Shown here piece by piece: positions 1-12,347 of a DNA stretch of 64,000 bases. The notes below the pieces were generated by a model that made no database searches, was not told where the DNA came from, and saw only the letters and a list, made by a program, of their open reading frames with translations. Both the position numbers and the translations under genes were made by a program. Source of the DNA: Bettongia penicillata ogilbyi (taxonomy: Eukaryota; Chordata; Mammalia; Diprotodontia; Potoroidae). The first letter of the stretch is position 1. Every line of letters begins with the position of its first letter. Location of the stretch: NCBI GenBank assembly GCA_023548195.1, contig JAJHZJ010000252.1:1810895-1874894 (forward strand), in the 5' to 3' direction.

Positions 1-299
1 TGCTTCATGGAGGACCCAGCTGAGATTTTGTAAGATATATTTGTAGTGGACCCAGTCCGCATTGTCTTGTGATTTTCTCCATTTCTTTTCAGCAGCACAT
101 GAATAGAAATAGGTGTAGATGGGATGTGGTCCACATGTAATTTCCCCCACAGATCCATTCATCTTCTGAGTCTCCCTTTTTCTGTCAAGTGCGCTGCTCA
201 CTGTCTAGGTTTGTAGTGTCAGTTTCAGCCTTGCCTCCTCTCTTTCACTCACTGCATATATCTAAGAAATTGTCAAATCTTGTCATTTCTATCTACACA

Positions 300-660
300 T
301 TTCTCCATTCTGTCCCCTTTTCTCCACTCATATAGCCACAACCTTGATGCAGGTCCTTAGCACTTCTCATTTGGACTGTTACAATAATCCCTTAATTAAG
401 TAATTAATTGATTTCTCTTTCTGCTTCTACTATCTCCCCTTCTCCAGTCTAGCCTCCACGTTGCTGCCAAAGTAATATTTCTGAGTCATGTTTGACCATT
501 TCACCCCATTCTTCAGTAATCTCCAGTGGCTCCGTATTATATCCAAGATCAATATAAACTCCGTTGAACATTTGCGGCCCTTCACAGCCTAGTCTCAAAC
601 ATCTTTCCAGCCTTATTTCTCCCCTTCCTGGTCCACCCATACCAGCTTTCTTTCTGTTCT
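300..660 (+). mobile_element. L2 LINE 3' region, degraded
   Basis: The order of words (ctccagtggctcc..., cccttcacagcctagtctcaa, tttccagccttatttctccc, caccagctttctttctgttct-like) follows the L2 ORF2 end and 3' UTR on the + strand. Confidence 0.7.
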
Positions 661-1530
661 TTGTATTCATACAATATCCAAGCATGGATAAAATATTAAG
701 ATACAGCGGTACCCATCAAACAGAATAACATAAGGAAGGAAGAATGAGTTTATATTGAAAAATTTCTACTAAAGTGAAATCACAGGCAATTCATTTCTAC
801 TTACTCTTTTTGTGTGGTACATAATAAAGTTCTATGCACAAAGAAATAGGACTTCATGTGTGAAGTACGCTTGTATATTTCCTCATTAGTTACTAAAATT
901 TCCACATTTATCTCCCATTATCTGAGAACTCCCACTTTGGTTTATGAAACAGCATTTATTGAATAAACTGAAGAAACTTTACTTGCCATAAGCAATCATC
1001 CATATCTTTCAATATGTCAAACCCTTTAATCTTTAAGGATTAATTCAATATGAAAGCTACTTGCTGTAAAATTTATTAGGAATTTAATTAATAACAGGAA
1101 AGTATAACTAATTCTAATATTTTATCTAGGAAGGCACAGTTCCACCATTCAGTTCACTCAAAATACCAAATACAGTCCCTTTTAAAGAATTTTCTTCATC
1201 TTCTTTGAAAGATAAAGATTAAAAGTGTTTTCTCAAGACAGATCTTTTTTTCTTTCTGTATTCTCCAGCTTCTCAGCACTAATGATGGGAAAAATCTCTC
1301 CAGCTTTTCCTAAGTCATCACACAGAATAGCGACCTCCAAGTCACTCCTCAAAAGTTCTCCTCATAATGTTGCCTCATAAAATAAAAGTTAATATAGATT
1401 TTCAAAAAAGAAGTCTTCCTTCTCCTATTTTTCTCTGTCTTTTCCACAAACTCCTCATGATCATGTTAAACTCATTTTGTCTTCTGTTCTGTAGAGAATG
1501 ACAATAAAAACTGTTACTCTCCAACTTGGG
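661..1530. other. No recognisable feature
   Basis: AT-rich DNA without a convincing ORF or repeat I can name. The first 300 bp of the window are likewise unassigned. Confidence 0.5.
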
Positions 1531-1700
1531 GTTTTAAAATTTTTAATTTTATTTTTTCCCCAATTACATGTAAAAAATAATTTTGACATTTTTTTCAAAT
1601 TTTGTGTTCAAAATTCTTTCCTTTTCTCCCTGCCCTCTCCCTTCTCATTGTTAAGGCAAGAAATTTGACGAAGTATACGTCATGCAAAACACATTTCCAT
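1531..1700 (-). mobile_element. L1 3' end, short fragment
   Basis: The A-rich tail and 3' UTR on the - strand (cccaattacatgtaaaaaataatttt..., caaattttgtgttcaaaattc, then a pyrimidine-rich block) match other L1 3' ends in the window. Confidence 0.75.
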
Positions 1701-1919
1701 GTACAACTTTTATTTTTATAAAGAGACATTAGCAGTTTCCCTGGACACTACAACCATTACAAAACACCTTTTGAAGCACATGCTTTCCTTCTATTCATTT
1801 GTATGTACTTCTGATATATGTATGTGTTACATGTCCTGTAAGTAGTGAGGCATGTTGTTGCTGTATATTCTCGCAAGCAATGCTTTGCACAGTGCTATGT
1901 CTACTACATGTACTGTTTT

Positions 1920-2075
1920 TTCTCATTCTTTTTTATTATATCTTTCCCAATTACATTTAGTAATTTTCTTTAACATTCACCTTTAAAACTGTGAGCTCTA
2001 ATTTCTCTCCTACCCCTCCCCCACCTATTGAGAAGGCAAGTACTGTGATATCAATTGTCCATGCGAAGTCTGCAA
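1920..2075 (-). mobile_element. L1 3' end, short fragment
   Basis: A second copy of the same 3' terminus (cccaattacatttag..., tttaacattcac, then cccctcccccacc and gagaaggcaag). Together with the copy at 1531 it indicates two independent truncated insertions. Confidence 0.7.
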
Positions 2076-4865
2076 GTACTATGAATGTGCATTTGTTTTA
2101 TTTTGGTTTCAGTGCTACTGAAAGTGGTTGCCTGGGACACCAGGAAAATCATTCCTGTACTTTTAAAGCACTGATGTTTGTGTTTATACTGTATACCTAC
2201 AGGTTTTGGACTTGCCCCAGCTGGTCTTTGGATGGGACTGCAAAGATTTTCTGCCCATCAGTACAGGACTCTCTCCTTATTGGTGGAGATAAAGGCCTTG
2301 CCCTATGAGAGGGACAGGGTGGCAGCTGGTAAGAGTGGCAGAGCTCCAGAGTTCCTCCTTCTTCTTCAGGACTATTCAAACTTTGAGTTACTTCAGGGGT
2401 TTCTGGCTTCCAGCTTTGAGAAGGAAGATGGAAGAGGCCACACTTCAGGTTGTTAAAGGAAAAGATTCCAGTCAGACTAGAGGAGCTGACAGTCTCCATC
2501 ATTCTCTGTCCCCATCTAGTTACATTAGAGACTTTGTGGAATTTCCCTTTGGGTAAGATCTAGACCTTTCTCTTGGTTGGGCTGAGTTATCTCTCTCACA
2601 ATGGGAGAGCTACTTTACTCTCTTTTGTCTGGTATATATTCTTCTATCTTTAACTTCTCTGATTTCTGTTTTGTTACTAATTTGGATAAGTGTTTTCTTT
2701 GCTGTTTGCTATATATATATTCATTGAAGAACTGGTAGTTTGTGGGAAAGGGGATTAAGTCTTGAAGAGAGAGATTTGGGGTCTCCTTCCCCACAAATGA
2801 AAGTCATTGAAAGATAACTTGAACTTCATCATATTCCCTGGATTATTAATACTATTTAAGGGAACAGATAGATATGCTTCTAGCCCAGTGTACCCACTCT
2901 CTCAGGAGAGCAGAGCGGTGGCCTCTGACACCAATCTCTTGCTTTCCCTCTTGGCAGGAATCAAAGCTTCCCTTGGAGAAGGATGAGAGGAGAAGAGGCT
3001 AGAGATGTTTATTTTGCCTCCCTTCAAGTCACACAAAGATATCTCCTCACCTACACAAGGGACTCCTTTTACATATAGAATGAGCCAGGCTCATTTTCCT
3101 CCTAGAAGAAGTTTTTATCTGGATGGAACACATTCAAGGATCTAAGAGCAAAGGTCAGACATAATGAACACAAATCTTGATAATAACAGTACGGATATGA
3201 AACCGCAGTGCCAAGCAGGGAAATTAAGCTGTTTGGTGATGCCATGTCAGAAAGGCATGCCTGAGAAAGGCATCCACTAAACAAGGAGATCACACAGGAA
3301 CCCAGGAGAGAGGGAAACATGACAGGAACGGATGACCCCTATCTTTTTTCTACCATTTGGTGTTCTAGCTAGCAGGGAAGAACTTGCTGAGACAGGATGC
3401 TGTACCAATACATGGGAAAATTTTTCCAGGATGCATTACAGTGTAGAATGAGCTTTCAGGTAGCAAGTAAGGGATTTCTGATGGGATCCTGGTGATCTTA
3501 ACATTTAAGAGCTCTGGCCAGGTAGCAACAGCTAGATCTATAGGAATGGTACCGATGCTATAGCAAGCATGTACATTTCATCACTTTATGACCATGATGT
3601 TGGAAAGAATAAAGGATAATTTTTTCCTTTACCAACAGATCCAGGGAGTTTTCATTTCCTTGGCAAAAGAAAAATTGTGAACTGAGTTGGAGGTTCAGAC
3701 TTGGCTATATTAAAGCAGAGGCCAGTCGCTTGGGGTGTTCTTTTATTTTGTAACTTAACTTCCAACCAAGCCTGGGGCATTTTGCATGCAGCCACCTCCA
3801 TAGAGTGAAATGTGATTTCTAACTGATGGAGGGAATGCTGAGGTAATACTGTATACCTGCATAAGGGACAGAGTTAGAGCCAGAGTTTCTTAGAATAGAT
3901 ATCAGCAGTTCCAGAGCATTTTTAGGATAGAGACACATGAACAGCAAAAAGCTTTTGGAAGCTATGGACATGCAGAAGCTGGCTTCTCACCGTGTCCCTG
4001 ATTTCCAACTTGCCTCCCTAGAGACTCCTTTGTACAAAATCTGGCCCTGTTTCTTGATCTGAGCTGAAATCTCATCTCACTCCCAGCTAAAGAGATCATT
4101 TAATCTTGTGTACTTTCTGGAATCTTCTCATCTGTCAAATTTCTCCATTTTTAATTTGCTGTTTGCTTGGATAAATGGGTTTATTATCCATTTGCTATTT
4201 GTGATGGTCTTTTGGGTGACCACTATTTAATGGGAAGGAGCAAGATGGTGGTTATGAGCTTAGGGCTAACACTTCCCTAAGAATGACCAGGGAAATAGCT
4301 TCATTTTGAAACTCCCTCTCATCCAATAATACTGTTAGAACAGCAATATTTGAGGATGAAGATCTGCATAATTCTAATCTGATATCTCTCCGGGAGATGA
4401 GTAAAAGATGGAGAAAGTGCCTAAAACTTCTCTTACTCCCCTTATGGCAAAAATTGCAGTCTCCTTTGGAGAGGATTTGGGTCAGATTCCATAGACATCT
4501 ATCTACTCCACCCACCCATGAGCTACATGTCCATATATTTAGATATGTCCATGTGGACAAATCTATCTTATATGAAAACACACTTTGTATGTGTCTTTTC
4601 AATTCTGATGTCACATAGTAAATATGCTGGTATAAATTTTCTTTTTTGAGTTACAGTGAAATTGGGAAAAATCTTAATGGGAAATGAGGCATGAACTATA
4701 GTTTGTAATTTTTCCTCTTTTAAATTCTGGATAGTGGTGATACAAGCCAATCAATTTATGAAGTATTTTATGTAAATGATTTTCCATTTTAAAGTTTAGA
4801 CTAAGCTATGAAAAAACTGATCCATAGCATTAGGAAGGAGGATGTTGATGCTCCTGGATCTTGAC
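2076..4865. other. Unassigned, no supported gene
   Basis: There are several ORFs of 70-120 codons, but they overlap on both strands and resemble no protein I know. Base composition is mixed, with patches that could be old LTR or ERV remnants (tactgtatacctacagg, atccagggagttttcatttcc); I could not define ends. Confidence 0.4.
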
Positions 4866-4867
4866 AG

Positions 4868-5105
4868 ATAAGTGATATGATAGAGCACTGGGTCTGGAGA
4901 CAAGATGCCCAAGTGTGCCTAGCTTCAGACATTTACTAGCTGTGTGACCCTGGGCAAGTCAACATCTGCCTGTTTCCTTAACTGGAAAATGGGAAGCATA
5001 ATAGCACCTATCTGCTAGGGTTGTTATGAGAATCAAATAAGATATTTGTAAAGAACTTAGCACAGCACCTTGCACATGATACAGACCTAATAAATACTTG
5101 TTCTC
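4868..5105 (+). mobile_element. THER1/MIR SINE
   Basis: The core words ctagctgtgtgaccctgggc, aaatgggaagcataatagc and agggttgttatgagaatc and the L2-like tail (cagcaccttgcacatgat... aataaatacttg) are in MIR order on +. Confidence 0.85.
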
Positions 5106-5387
5106 CTCCTTCCCCTTCCTCCTGTCATCTGTCCTTCCTCTTCCTGTGACCATGTAGGGAGAAGAGGTTTTTGCATACTGGAAAATTTTCTGTACTACCT
5201 GTATCAATAGCATTAGTCCCTTGTACATGGGAGGGGGTGCCTACCCTAAAATCTACCTTGTAGATTTAAATAGTGGGCTTTCCCAAACCAGGGTGTCCAA
5301 TATGCATGATCTTCCTTACATAATTAGGTAAAGAGTTTATATTCCTTCAGATATAACACAGGAAGGAGAGGAGAGCAGAAAAGAAAA

Positions 5388-5671
5388 GGAGGGGAGAGGA
5401 GAGGAGAGGAGAGGAGAGGAGAGGAGAGGAGAGGAGAGGAGAGGAGAGGAGAGGAGAGGAGAGGAGAGGAGAGGAGAGGAGAGGAGAGGAGAGGAGAGGA
5501 GAGGAGAGGAGAGGAGGAGAGGAGAGGAGAGGAGAGGAGAGGAGAGGAGAGGAGAGGAGAGGAGAGGAGAGGAGAGGAGAGGAGAGGAGAGGAGAGGAGA
5601 GGAGAGGAGAGGAGAGGAGAGGAGAGGAGAGGAGAGGAGAGGAGAGGAGGGGAGAGGAGAGAGAGGTGAGA
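5388..5671. repeat. (GGAGA)n pentanucleotide array, about 284 bp
   Basis: Near-perfect ggaga units, with one missing pair of bases near 5515 and a G-rich interruption near 5649. One strand is pure purine. Because the unit length is not a multiple of three and contains no stop, it yields long Ser/Pro/Leu ORFs on the - strand that are not genes. Confidence 0.97.
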
Positions 5672-6540
5672 CACTTGAGTTGAACCCTGGAGGGAGCTAA
5701 AGCAGAGTTGAAGGCATGGAGGCCAGCCCAAACAAAGGCACAAAGGTGAAACAAGGTGTGTTATATACAACAAAGAAAAAGGCCAGCTGGAGCATAATGT
5801 ATGTGAAAAGCGATCATATGTCATCAGCCTAGAAAGATAGTCTGGAATAAGATTGTAAAGGACTTTAAACACTAAACAATGGAGTTTATATGTAAATATG
5901 TTTATATGTAAAATATAAAATCAATGGAGAGCTACTGAAGTTTCTCAATCAGAAGAACGACATGGTAAGACCTGCATTTTAGGAATATAAGTTGGCAGCT
6001 ATAGGGAAGAAAAATTAAAGAGGAGAGAGACTGGATACAGGGAAACCAATTAGGAGGCCATGGCAATAGTACAGAAAACAAGTACTGAGGATCTAGATTG
6101 GATAGCTATGGTGTAAATAGAGAGAAGGAGACAGTTGCAAGAGATGCTAAGAGGGTGAAATAGACAAGATTTGGTTACTGGTTGGATATGAGGAGTAAAT
6201 GAGAGAAAAGAGTAATGGATATCTCCAAAATTGTTCATCTGACTGACCAGAAGAATTGTGATGACCTTAAGAAAAACAGAGAATCTACCAGCAATTGGTT
6301 TAAGGGGAATGATAATGAATTTAATTTTGGATATATTGAGTTTGAGAGGATTATAGCTCTAGAGAGACAAAAGCTGGATATACAGATCTGGGAATCATTT
6401 ATGTAGAAATGATAGTAGATTCCATGGGAACTGAAGAGATCATCAAGGGAGAAAGTGTGGAGAGAGAAGAGAAGTGGTCTTAGGACAGATCCCTTGGGTA
6501 CATCCCATGTGTAAGGATAGAATATGTACAATGAACCTGC
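5672..6540 (-). mobile_element. L2 LINE, RT end and 3' UTR, degraded
   Basis: The - strand frame at 6531-6235 includes VPKGSVLRPLLFSLHTF and FYINDSQICIS, which correspond to VPQGSVLGPLLFSLYT and the YADDSQIYIS catalytic motif of L2 reverse transcriptase (here YIND). The 3' UTR follows down to about 5680. Confidence 0.85.
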
Positions 6541-7035
6541 TACTATCCTCTTCTGTCATCTTCTGGTCTTTTGCTACTATACATACTCTCCCTCCATTAG
6601 GGTAGAGTTTATCAGTTTTTTAAGTTCATAACCCAAGGTACTATTTTTTTTTATGATTTCAGACTCCAGCCAGGCACACCCAGCCAGTTAAGTAGAAAAC
6701 CCTTAGGTATTTAAGTCCATCTTTTTCAGTCAGACTCTTGCTAGGACTCTCTTAATCAAAACCTTTATTCAAATCATGCACAGAGAATTCCTTTTAACTC
6801 ATACACCTGAATGCCAACTTGAGTCTCTACACATCATCTCAGGAGTTCCATTTAGCAAAACTGCAAAGAAGTTGAATGTAGCTGTGCAGAGAAGATTTCT
6901 TTCAGTTGCTTTTATTCAAGTAATGTCAGGAATAGGATTATAAAGGGCAAAGTAGAACTGATGGGGTTGGCAACCATTTGTCTAGCTTCCCTACAAACCA
7001 TGGCTATACTGCTTACTCTTCTATTAACATAGTAT
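6541..7035. other. No recognisable feature
   Basis: AT-rich sequence; nothing I can assign. Confidence 0.4.
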
Positions 7036-7039
7036 AAAA

Positions 7040-7900
7040 TTTTATTAGCATTTTGGACTGATATGTAACACTTTTAATTTGTATTGAATTTGCAAGTCAC
7101 TAAAAATTCCAAATTTCTTTCAAATGAACCATTGTCTAGTTATTTTTCTCTAATCTTGTACTTATAGTTGATTTTGGAATCCCAGTAAACTTTACACTTA
7201 CCTCTATTAAATTAAATGTTACTAGATTTGACCCAACATGCCTATTGAGATATTTTGGGGGACCCAGTTGTATAATACAACAGGCTAGCTTTTCCTTTAA
7301 ACTTCATGTTATTTGAAAATTTACTATTCACTTTATCTGGGTCTTCATCCAAGTCATTGATAATAATGGAAACAGAATAGAGCTGAAGGACTTGAAAGCT
7401 CTGTGGCACTCAATTCCTCCCATATTGACAGATCCATTAATCACCGTTCTGGGTGAATTCAATCCAGAATCTATCTAACTGTGTTATTCTCAAGTTCACA
7501 TCACTCCATCTTGACCACATGAACAGCATGTTAAACTCTGTCAAATCCCTGGCTGCAATCCCAGTAAACTATATCTGGCATTTTCTTGATCTAACCTTCT
7601 AGGATTCCTGTCCAAAAAGGAAGCAAGTTTGGATTACCATGATTTATTTTAAATGAGTTCGTACTGGTTCTTAACAATTACCAGTATGTTCTTTCTCAAC
7701 AACTCTAATAATAATTCTAGAACTTTTCCAGGAATCAAAGACAAGCTCATCAGCCTATAATTTAGACTCCATCCATTTTATTTCTCTTGCAAAATCAGAA
7801 TATTTTCACTTTCTATTTCTTGTTTTATGGCATTTCTCCTGTTCTTCAAAACTTTTCCCCAAGGTCACTTAGGCACACCAATCATAACCATAGGTTGTTT
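7040..7900 (-). mobile_element. CR1/L3 LINE reverse transcriptase remnant
   Basis: On the - strand around 7560-7380 the RT order FDxV...HA..VVKME, then a VINGS-like and a SGVPQGSVLGP-like block (gagtgccacagagctttcaa), then FxxxINDLDE (tatcaatgacttggatga) can be followed through many stops. This is the CR1-clade RT (DLSKAFDKV...LFNIFINDI). Confidence 0.75.
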
Positions 7901-8385
7901 TTTATCAACTCATCACTCATCTTGAGTTTTAATAGTCTTTTAAGCACTTCTAGCACTGGAGCTAGCAAGGAACTGCTTGGCTGAGACCACTAGGACTGAT
8001 GAACCGCATCATTGCCCATCCTTTGCTAGCCCTCACAGTTTGCTCCATGTCCATTGCTCTCAGGTTGATTTTCTTCTCTATAGGGAAATTAGACTCCCTG
8101 CTGTATGCTGCCTTCCTCCCTCCTTGCCTTGAGTTCCTGGGAAATAAATCAAATTTTATTTGTTGTCTAGGGTCCCCGAAAGGTGAAGTAAAAAAAAGTC
8201 CCAATAAAGACACAAATGAGGTATGGAATGAATGGCTTATTCCCTCAAAGAAAAAGAAATGCTTTGCAATAAAGAACCATAGAATGATTAGAACAGAATC
8301 TTTAACATCCCTATGAATACAATGTTTTTAATACCCTCATGCTTCTTCTTGAAACAAAAATTCATTATTTAACATCAGTATTTTT
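7901..8385. other. No recognisable feature
   Basis: Two overlapping opposite-strand ORFs of 83 and 105 codons (7962-8316) show no similarity I recognise; judged to be chance. Confidence 0.4.
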
Positions 8386-8389
8386 TCAG

Positions 8390-8970
8390 TGACGCTGTGA
8401 GCACCTGGGTCCTCACTCCTCCCTCTAACTTGTAAATTCCTTGCAGTCTGAATTTCACTTTCATCCCTCAATTGAAACCACTCTCTCAAGCTTATCAATT
8501 ACCTCTTAATTGCCAGATGTGATGGATTTTTGTCTTTCCTCATCCTTCTTAATTCTAGGGCAGTATTTTATAATATTGACCACACCCTCCTTGAAACTCC
8601 CTCTTTCCTGGATTTTCATGACATTACTTTTTCCTAGTTCTTCTTCTACCTGCTTGGATGCTTCTGTCCACTCTCTCTTTCCAGAATAATTATGTGCGTC
8701 AAATTTCCTCACTAAAGATATACCCCCATTCTCTTTCTTTTTTCTCTTTTATCTCTCTCTCCTCTCTTACCTCGTTTTTTCATCTTCCTTCCTCTCTCTC
8801 CCTCCCCATCTCATCTCATCAGTTTCTATGGGTTCAATTATCATCTCTTTGCAAATAATTTTTGAATCAATATATCTGGATCCAGTTTCCTGAACTGCAG
8901 TCTCACGTTATAAATTGCCTATTGGACATTTCTAACTGCATGTCCCAGAGACACATCAAGTTCAACAACA
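8390..8970 (+). mobile_element. L2 LINE, RT domain fragment, degraded
   Basis: The + strand reads through ttgaccacaccctccttgaa (FDT.DH.LLL-like), a ctggattttcatgacattac block and a ttcttcttctacctgcttgg block (SWFSSYL-like), and ends with actgcatgtcccagagacac / caagttcaacaaca (MSH..LKLN), in L2 ORF2 order. Confidence 0.75.
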
Positions 8971-9660
8971 TCGGAATACTATTGTGCTATAAGAAATAGT
9001 GAACAATCTATGACTTCCCCCATTCATGATAATTCTTCTACACAGAAGGACTGTGTGTGAAAATGTATTTATATAGGGATGTATGTGTAGAACCTATATA
9101 AAACTATATGCTGTCTCTATGGGGAGGTAGGGTGAAAAATCTAAGTTATATGGCAGTGATTGTAGAACACTGAAAATAAATAAAATTAATATTAAAAAAG
9201 AAAAAGAAATGGTGAACAAGAGGACTTCAGAAAAACCTGGAAAGACTTATATGAACTGATGCTGAGTGAAGTGAGCAAAACCAGAATATTGTACACAGTA
9301 ACAGCTGCAGTGTGCAATGACTGACTTTGATAGACTTAGCCTTTCTCAACAATGCAAGGACCTAAAATAATTCCAAAAGACTCATGATGGAAATTGCCAT
9401 CCATATCTAGAGAAAGAAATATGGAGTCAGAATGCAGAGGGAAGCAGACTATTTTCTTTTTTTGTTTTGTTTTGTTGTCGTTCTCATGGTTCCTCTCATT
9501 CATTCCAATTCTTCTTTCCAACATGACTAATGTGAAAATATGTTTAATAGGAATGCATGTGTAGAGTCTACATCAGATTGCATGCCATCTTGGGGCAGGA
9601 GAGAGAGAAAATTTAAAACTTATGGAAGTGAATGTTGAAAACTAAAATAATTTAAAAATT
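8971..9660 (+). mobile_element. L1 3' end, interrupted by a second L1 3' end
   Basis: ORF2-end words (ggaatactattgtgctataa; cagaaaaacctggaaagact; gatgctgagtgaagtgagca) and the 3' UTR run to an A-rich end near 9655. The element is cut by the insertion at 9007-9203. Confidence 0.85.
9007..9203 (+). mobile_element. Short L1 3' fragment inserted within another L1
   Basis: The 3' UTR words tagggatgtatgtgtagaac and tatgctgtctctatgggg end in an A-rich tail. The 16-bp flanks aagaaatagtgaacaa (8991-9006) and aagaaatggtgaacaa (9204-9219) differ at one base and are the target duplication. Confidence 0.88.
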
Positions 9661-11720
9661 CAACATCATCTTTGCCCCATAAAATTCTTTCCATCTTCCT
9701 AAATTTTCCTATTTCCGTAATGGACAATATCATCCTTCCATTCACCCAAGGTGGCATTCTCAGTCACCTTAAGTCCCTCACAGCAGAAAGGAGGGAGGAT
9801 TTCAAATCAGTCTCAATTCCTGAATGTCTAATGCGTATGGGAACTTTCTAGAACACTTTTCTGGAACCCTTGTTATTTTTTTCTTTTCTTTTTAATTTTT
9901 TTCTTTTTATTTTCTTTTCTTTTTTATTATTTGGAACCCTTGTTATTGTGAGCTGTGAGCTGGAACTACAGTCCAACTTATACTGGAAAAGGCCAGCTTA
10001 AGAGTCCCAACTAGATTGCTATACCAATTCTGGCGTCTACCATTCTCCATCGGCTTCAAGATCAGGTCTCTGATCCTCTCATATGAAGTACTAGGTTACT
10101 GAAAGGGAATTGGGATCATACAGTGGTGTATTGTTTGTACCTGCTTGTACTGACTCACAAAAGTCAATCATTAAATTTTCAGGAATTTTGTAAGCAGATT
10201 GTTAAACATAAACAGTGAGCAGTTTGATCAGTTTCTGTACCAATAATGTTATTTCTTACTTTCAATGAACTGGTATTAAACAAAGTGGAGGATATTTTCA
10301 ATTCATTATTATTTCCTTTAAATGATTGTGAATTTAATAATGAACAATTGAAACAATAATTTAATTTTGCTTTAATGGTACTAATACAATGCTGGGAAGA
10401 AAATCTGAAGTAATTATGAGGCTATTAGAAAATTTTTCAAAAATCATCATTTGGTGTTGGTTAAAATCATTTATTAAAATTATCAGTTGACAATTCCGTA
10501 TCTGAAATAAAACAAGACAATCATTTGAAAGTATTTCTGAATAAAGATTATTCTATTTATCACCAATATAATAAAAATCAAACCAGGCTAAAATTGTAGC
10601 CTTGAAATTGTAGAACTTGAAATTGAAAGTATTAAAATTGATCACGTATTGGGACTGAAATGGACTGCTTATAGATTACAAGATGTTGCTGCTTTGTAGT
10701 ATATGCAGCCTGAGTTGTACATACATTTTTCTCTTTATTTGAGTTTGGAAAGCATATTAGCTAATATTAACTTCTTGTAAGATTTAATGATTAAAATTAT
10801 TGAAGAATTTTTATTACTTTCAACTATATTGCACTGAAGATTAACTAATGGTCAAAGATACAAAAAGCAATCAAAAGAGCTTCGGAAAATTTAAAGATTG
10901 TTACTGAAATAAGTTGAATATTTGTTAAGTCAGAAACATTTAAAGGCATTACATTTAAAGAGCATAACAAATTTAATGTTCTTCCTAGTAATATGTTACT
11001 GGAAAATATAATTCAACACATGAACTTATTCTTTTTTGTATAGAAAGAACAAGGAAAGTATTTTTAATTATTCTCATTAGTTAAAAATCATCTACTTGGT
11101 CTTATGAAAATCTAACTTTACTGTGATTAGTTGGCAAAAAAAGTTACCATTTAAGTAAAATTTTGAAATATAAAAATTATTTGAGTAACTTTGGAATTTT
11201 ATAGATAATCATGTAGAATCAAACACTATGACAGTCCCCGCAACTGTACAAAAAGCTAAAAAGGTAGGACTACTGCCATCAGTAGTACTGAAACTAAAAG
11301 AGGTTTCCGTGTAATGAATATAATTTGTACCAGGGTGAGAAGTACTTTCATAGTAGATCGCATATCGGTTTTAATGACAATAAATTTACTGGGAAAATAG
11401 TTAGTAGGTTGAGATGCACTTCTAATTGTCAAATCCTGGTTGAATTGCAACTTAGATTGGCTACAGATATAAGATACGCTGCATCATAGATATTTTCTTC
11501 AAGGAGAGAATTAGGTAGGTAAACACCAATGACACCACCAAAAATGAAATTGATTCTATTTAACAGACAGGAAAAGACTCGTTACTTATGTGGGAACCAT
11601 TCCTGAGTCAGTGATCTATGTTAAAATCATTAGAGTAAAAATTAGAATATAGCATGGTATAAAGCTAGAAGAAAAAAATAATGAAAAAAGATGAAATATT
11701 AAAACAACTCAATCTGAAAA
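9661..11720. other. AT-rich, unassigned
   Basis: No gene or repeat that I can name. The segment 10180-11450 is unusually AT-rich and free of microsatellites and may be a decayed DNA transposon, but no terminal repeats were found. Confidence 0.4.
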
Positions 11721-11723
11721 ATA

Positions 11724-11858
11724 CAGGGTATCCCCAAAGTCTTAGTGAAGTATTTTTTAAAATACTTTTTAAAGTACTTAAATACTTTATTAAATACTTT
11801 TAAAAGTATTTAAATTTTTAAAAGCTTGACACTGCACTGGGACTTTTAAGACACTCTA
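11724..11858. mobile_element. Mariner-type MITE, about 133 bp
   Basis: The left end cagggtatccccaaagtctt and the right end ctgggacttttaagacactc are inverted relatives of the mariner terminus (cagggtgtcccaaaagtctt). A TA dinucleotide precedes the left end (11722-11723) and one occurs at the right end (11857-11858). The interior is a small AT palindrome. Confidence 0.75.
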
Positions 11859-12307
11859 TCATGGCAGAAGGGATGTACACGCTGGTTATATAATTTCAAA
11901 CAGTTGAACGGATATAAGCCATTTTCCATAACAGACCTCCAAAACTTAAAAATAAATGTTTTTAAAACCAAATTTGACAAAAGCCCCAACTAAGTGATGT
12001 CATCCCAAGGATATCTAAGGATGAAAACAAGAGGATAACAAAAAGAAGGAAGTGGAAAGGTTTTTATAACACTATTTTGCCATCAAGGACAGTAAAGATA
12101 CCACACCTAGATTCTAACATCAGAGTCCCCTCACATCTCTATATGTCTATGGAGGAGATAGGAATGGTACCCAAGAAAACAAAGATAAAAAAAAGGAGTC
12201 AGATTAGGTCACAAAACTGTTACATATTCATTGTATACTAAAGAATCAGAGACTAAAATTATCCCTTTTATCTTAAAGAGGAAGGAACCCCAACACCCAC
12301 TTCACCC

Positions 12308-12347
<40 letters not shown>

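Noticed and set aside
5324..5872. 182- and 135-codon LLSSP-repeat proteins on -
   Set aside because: Direct translation of the (GGAGA)n array.
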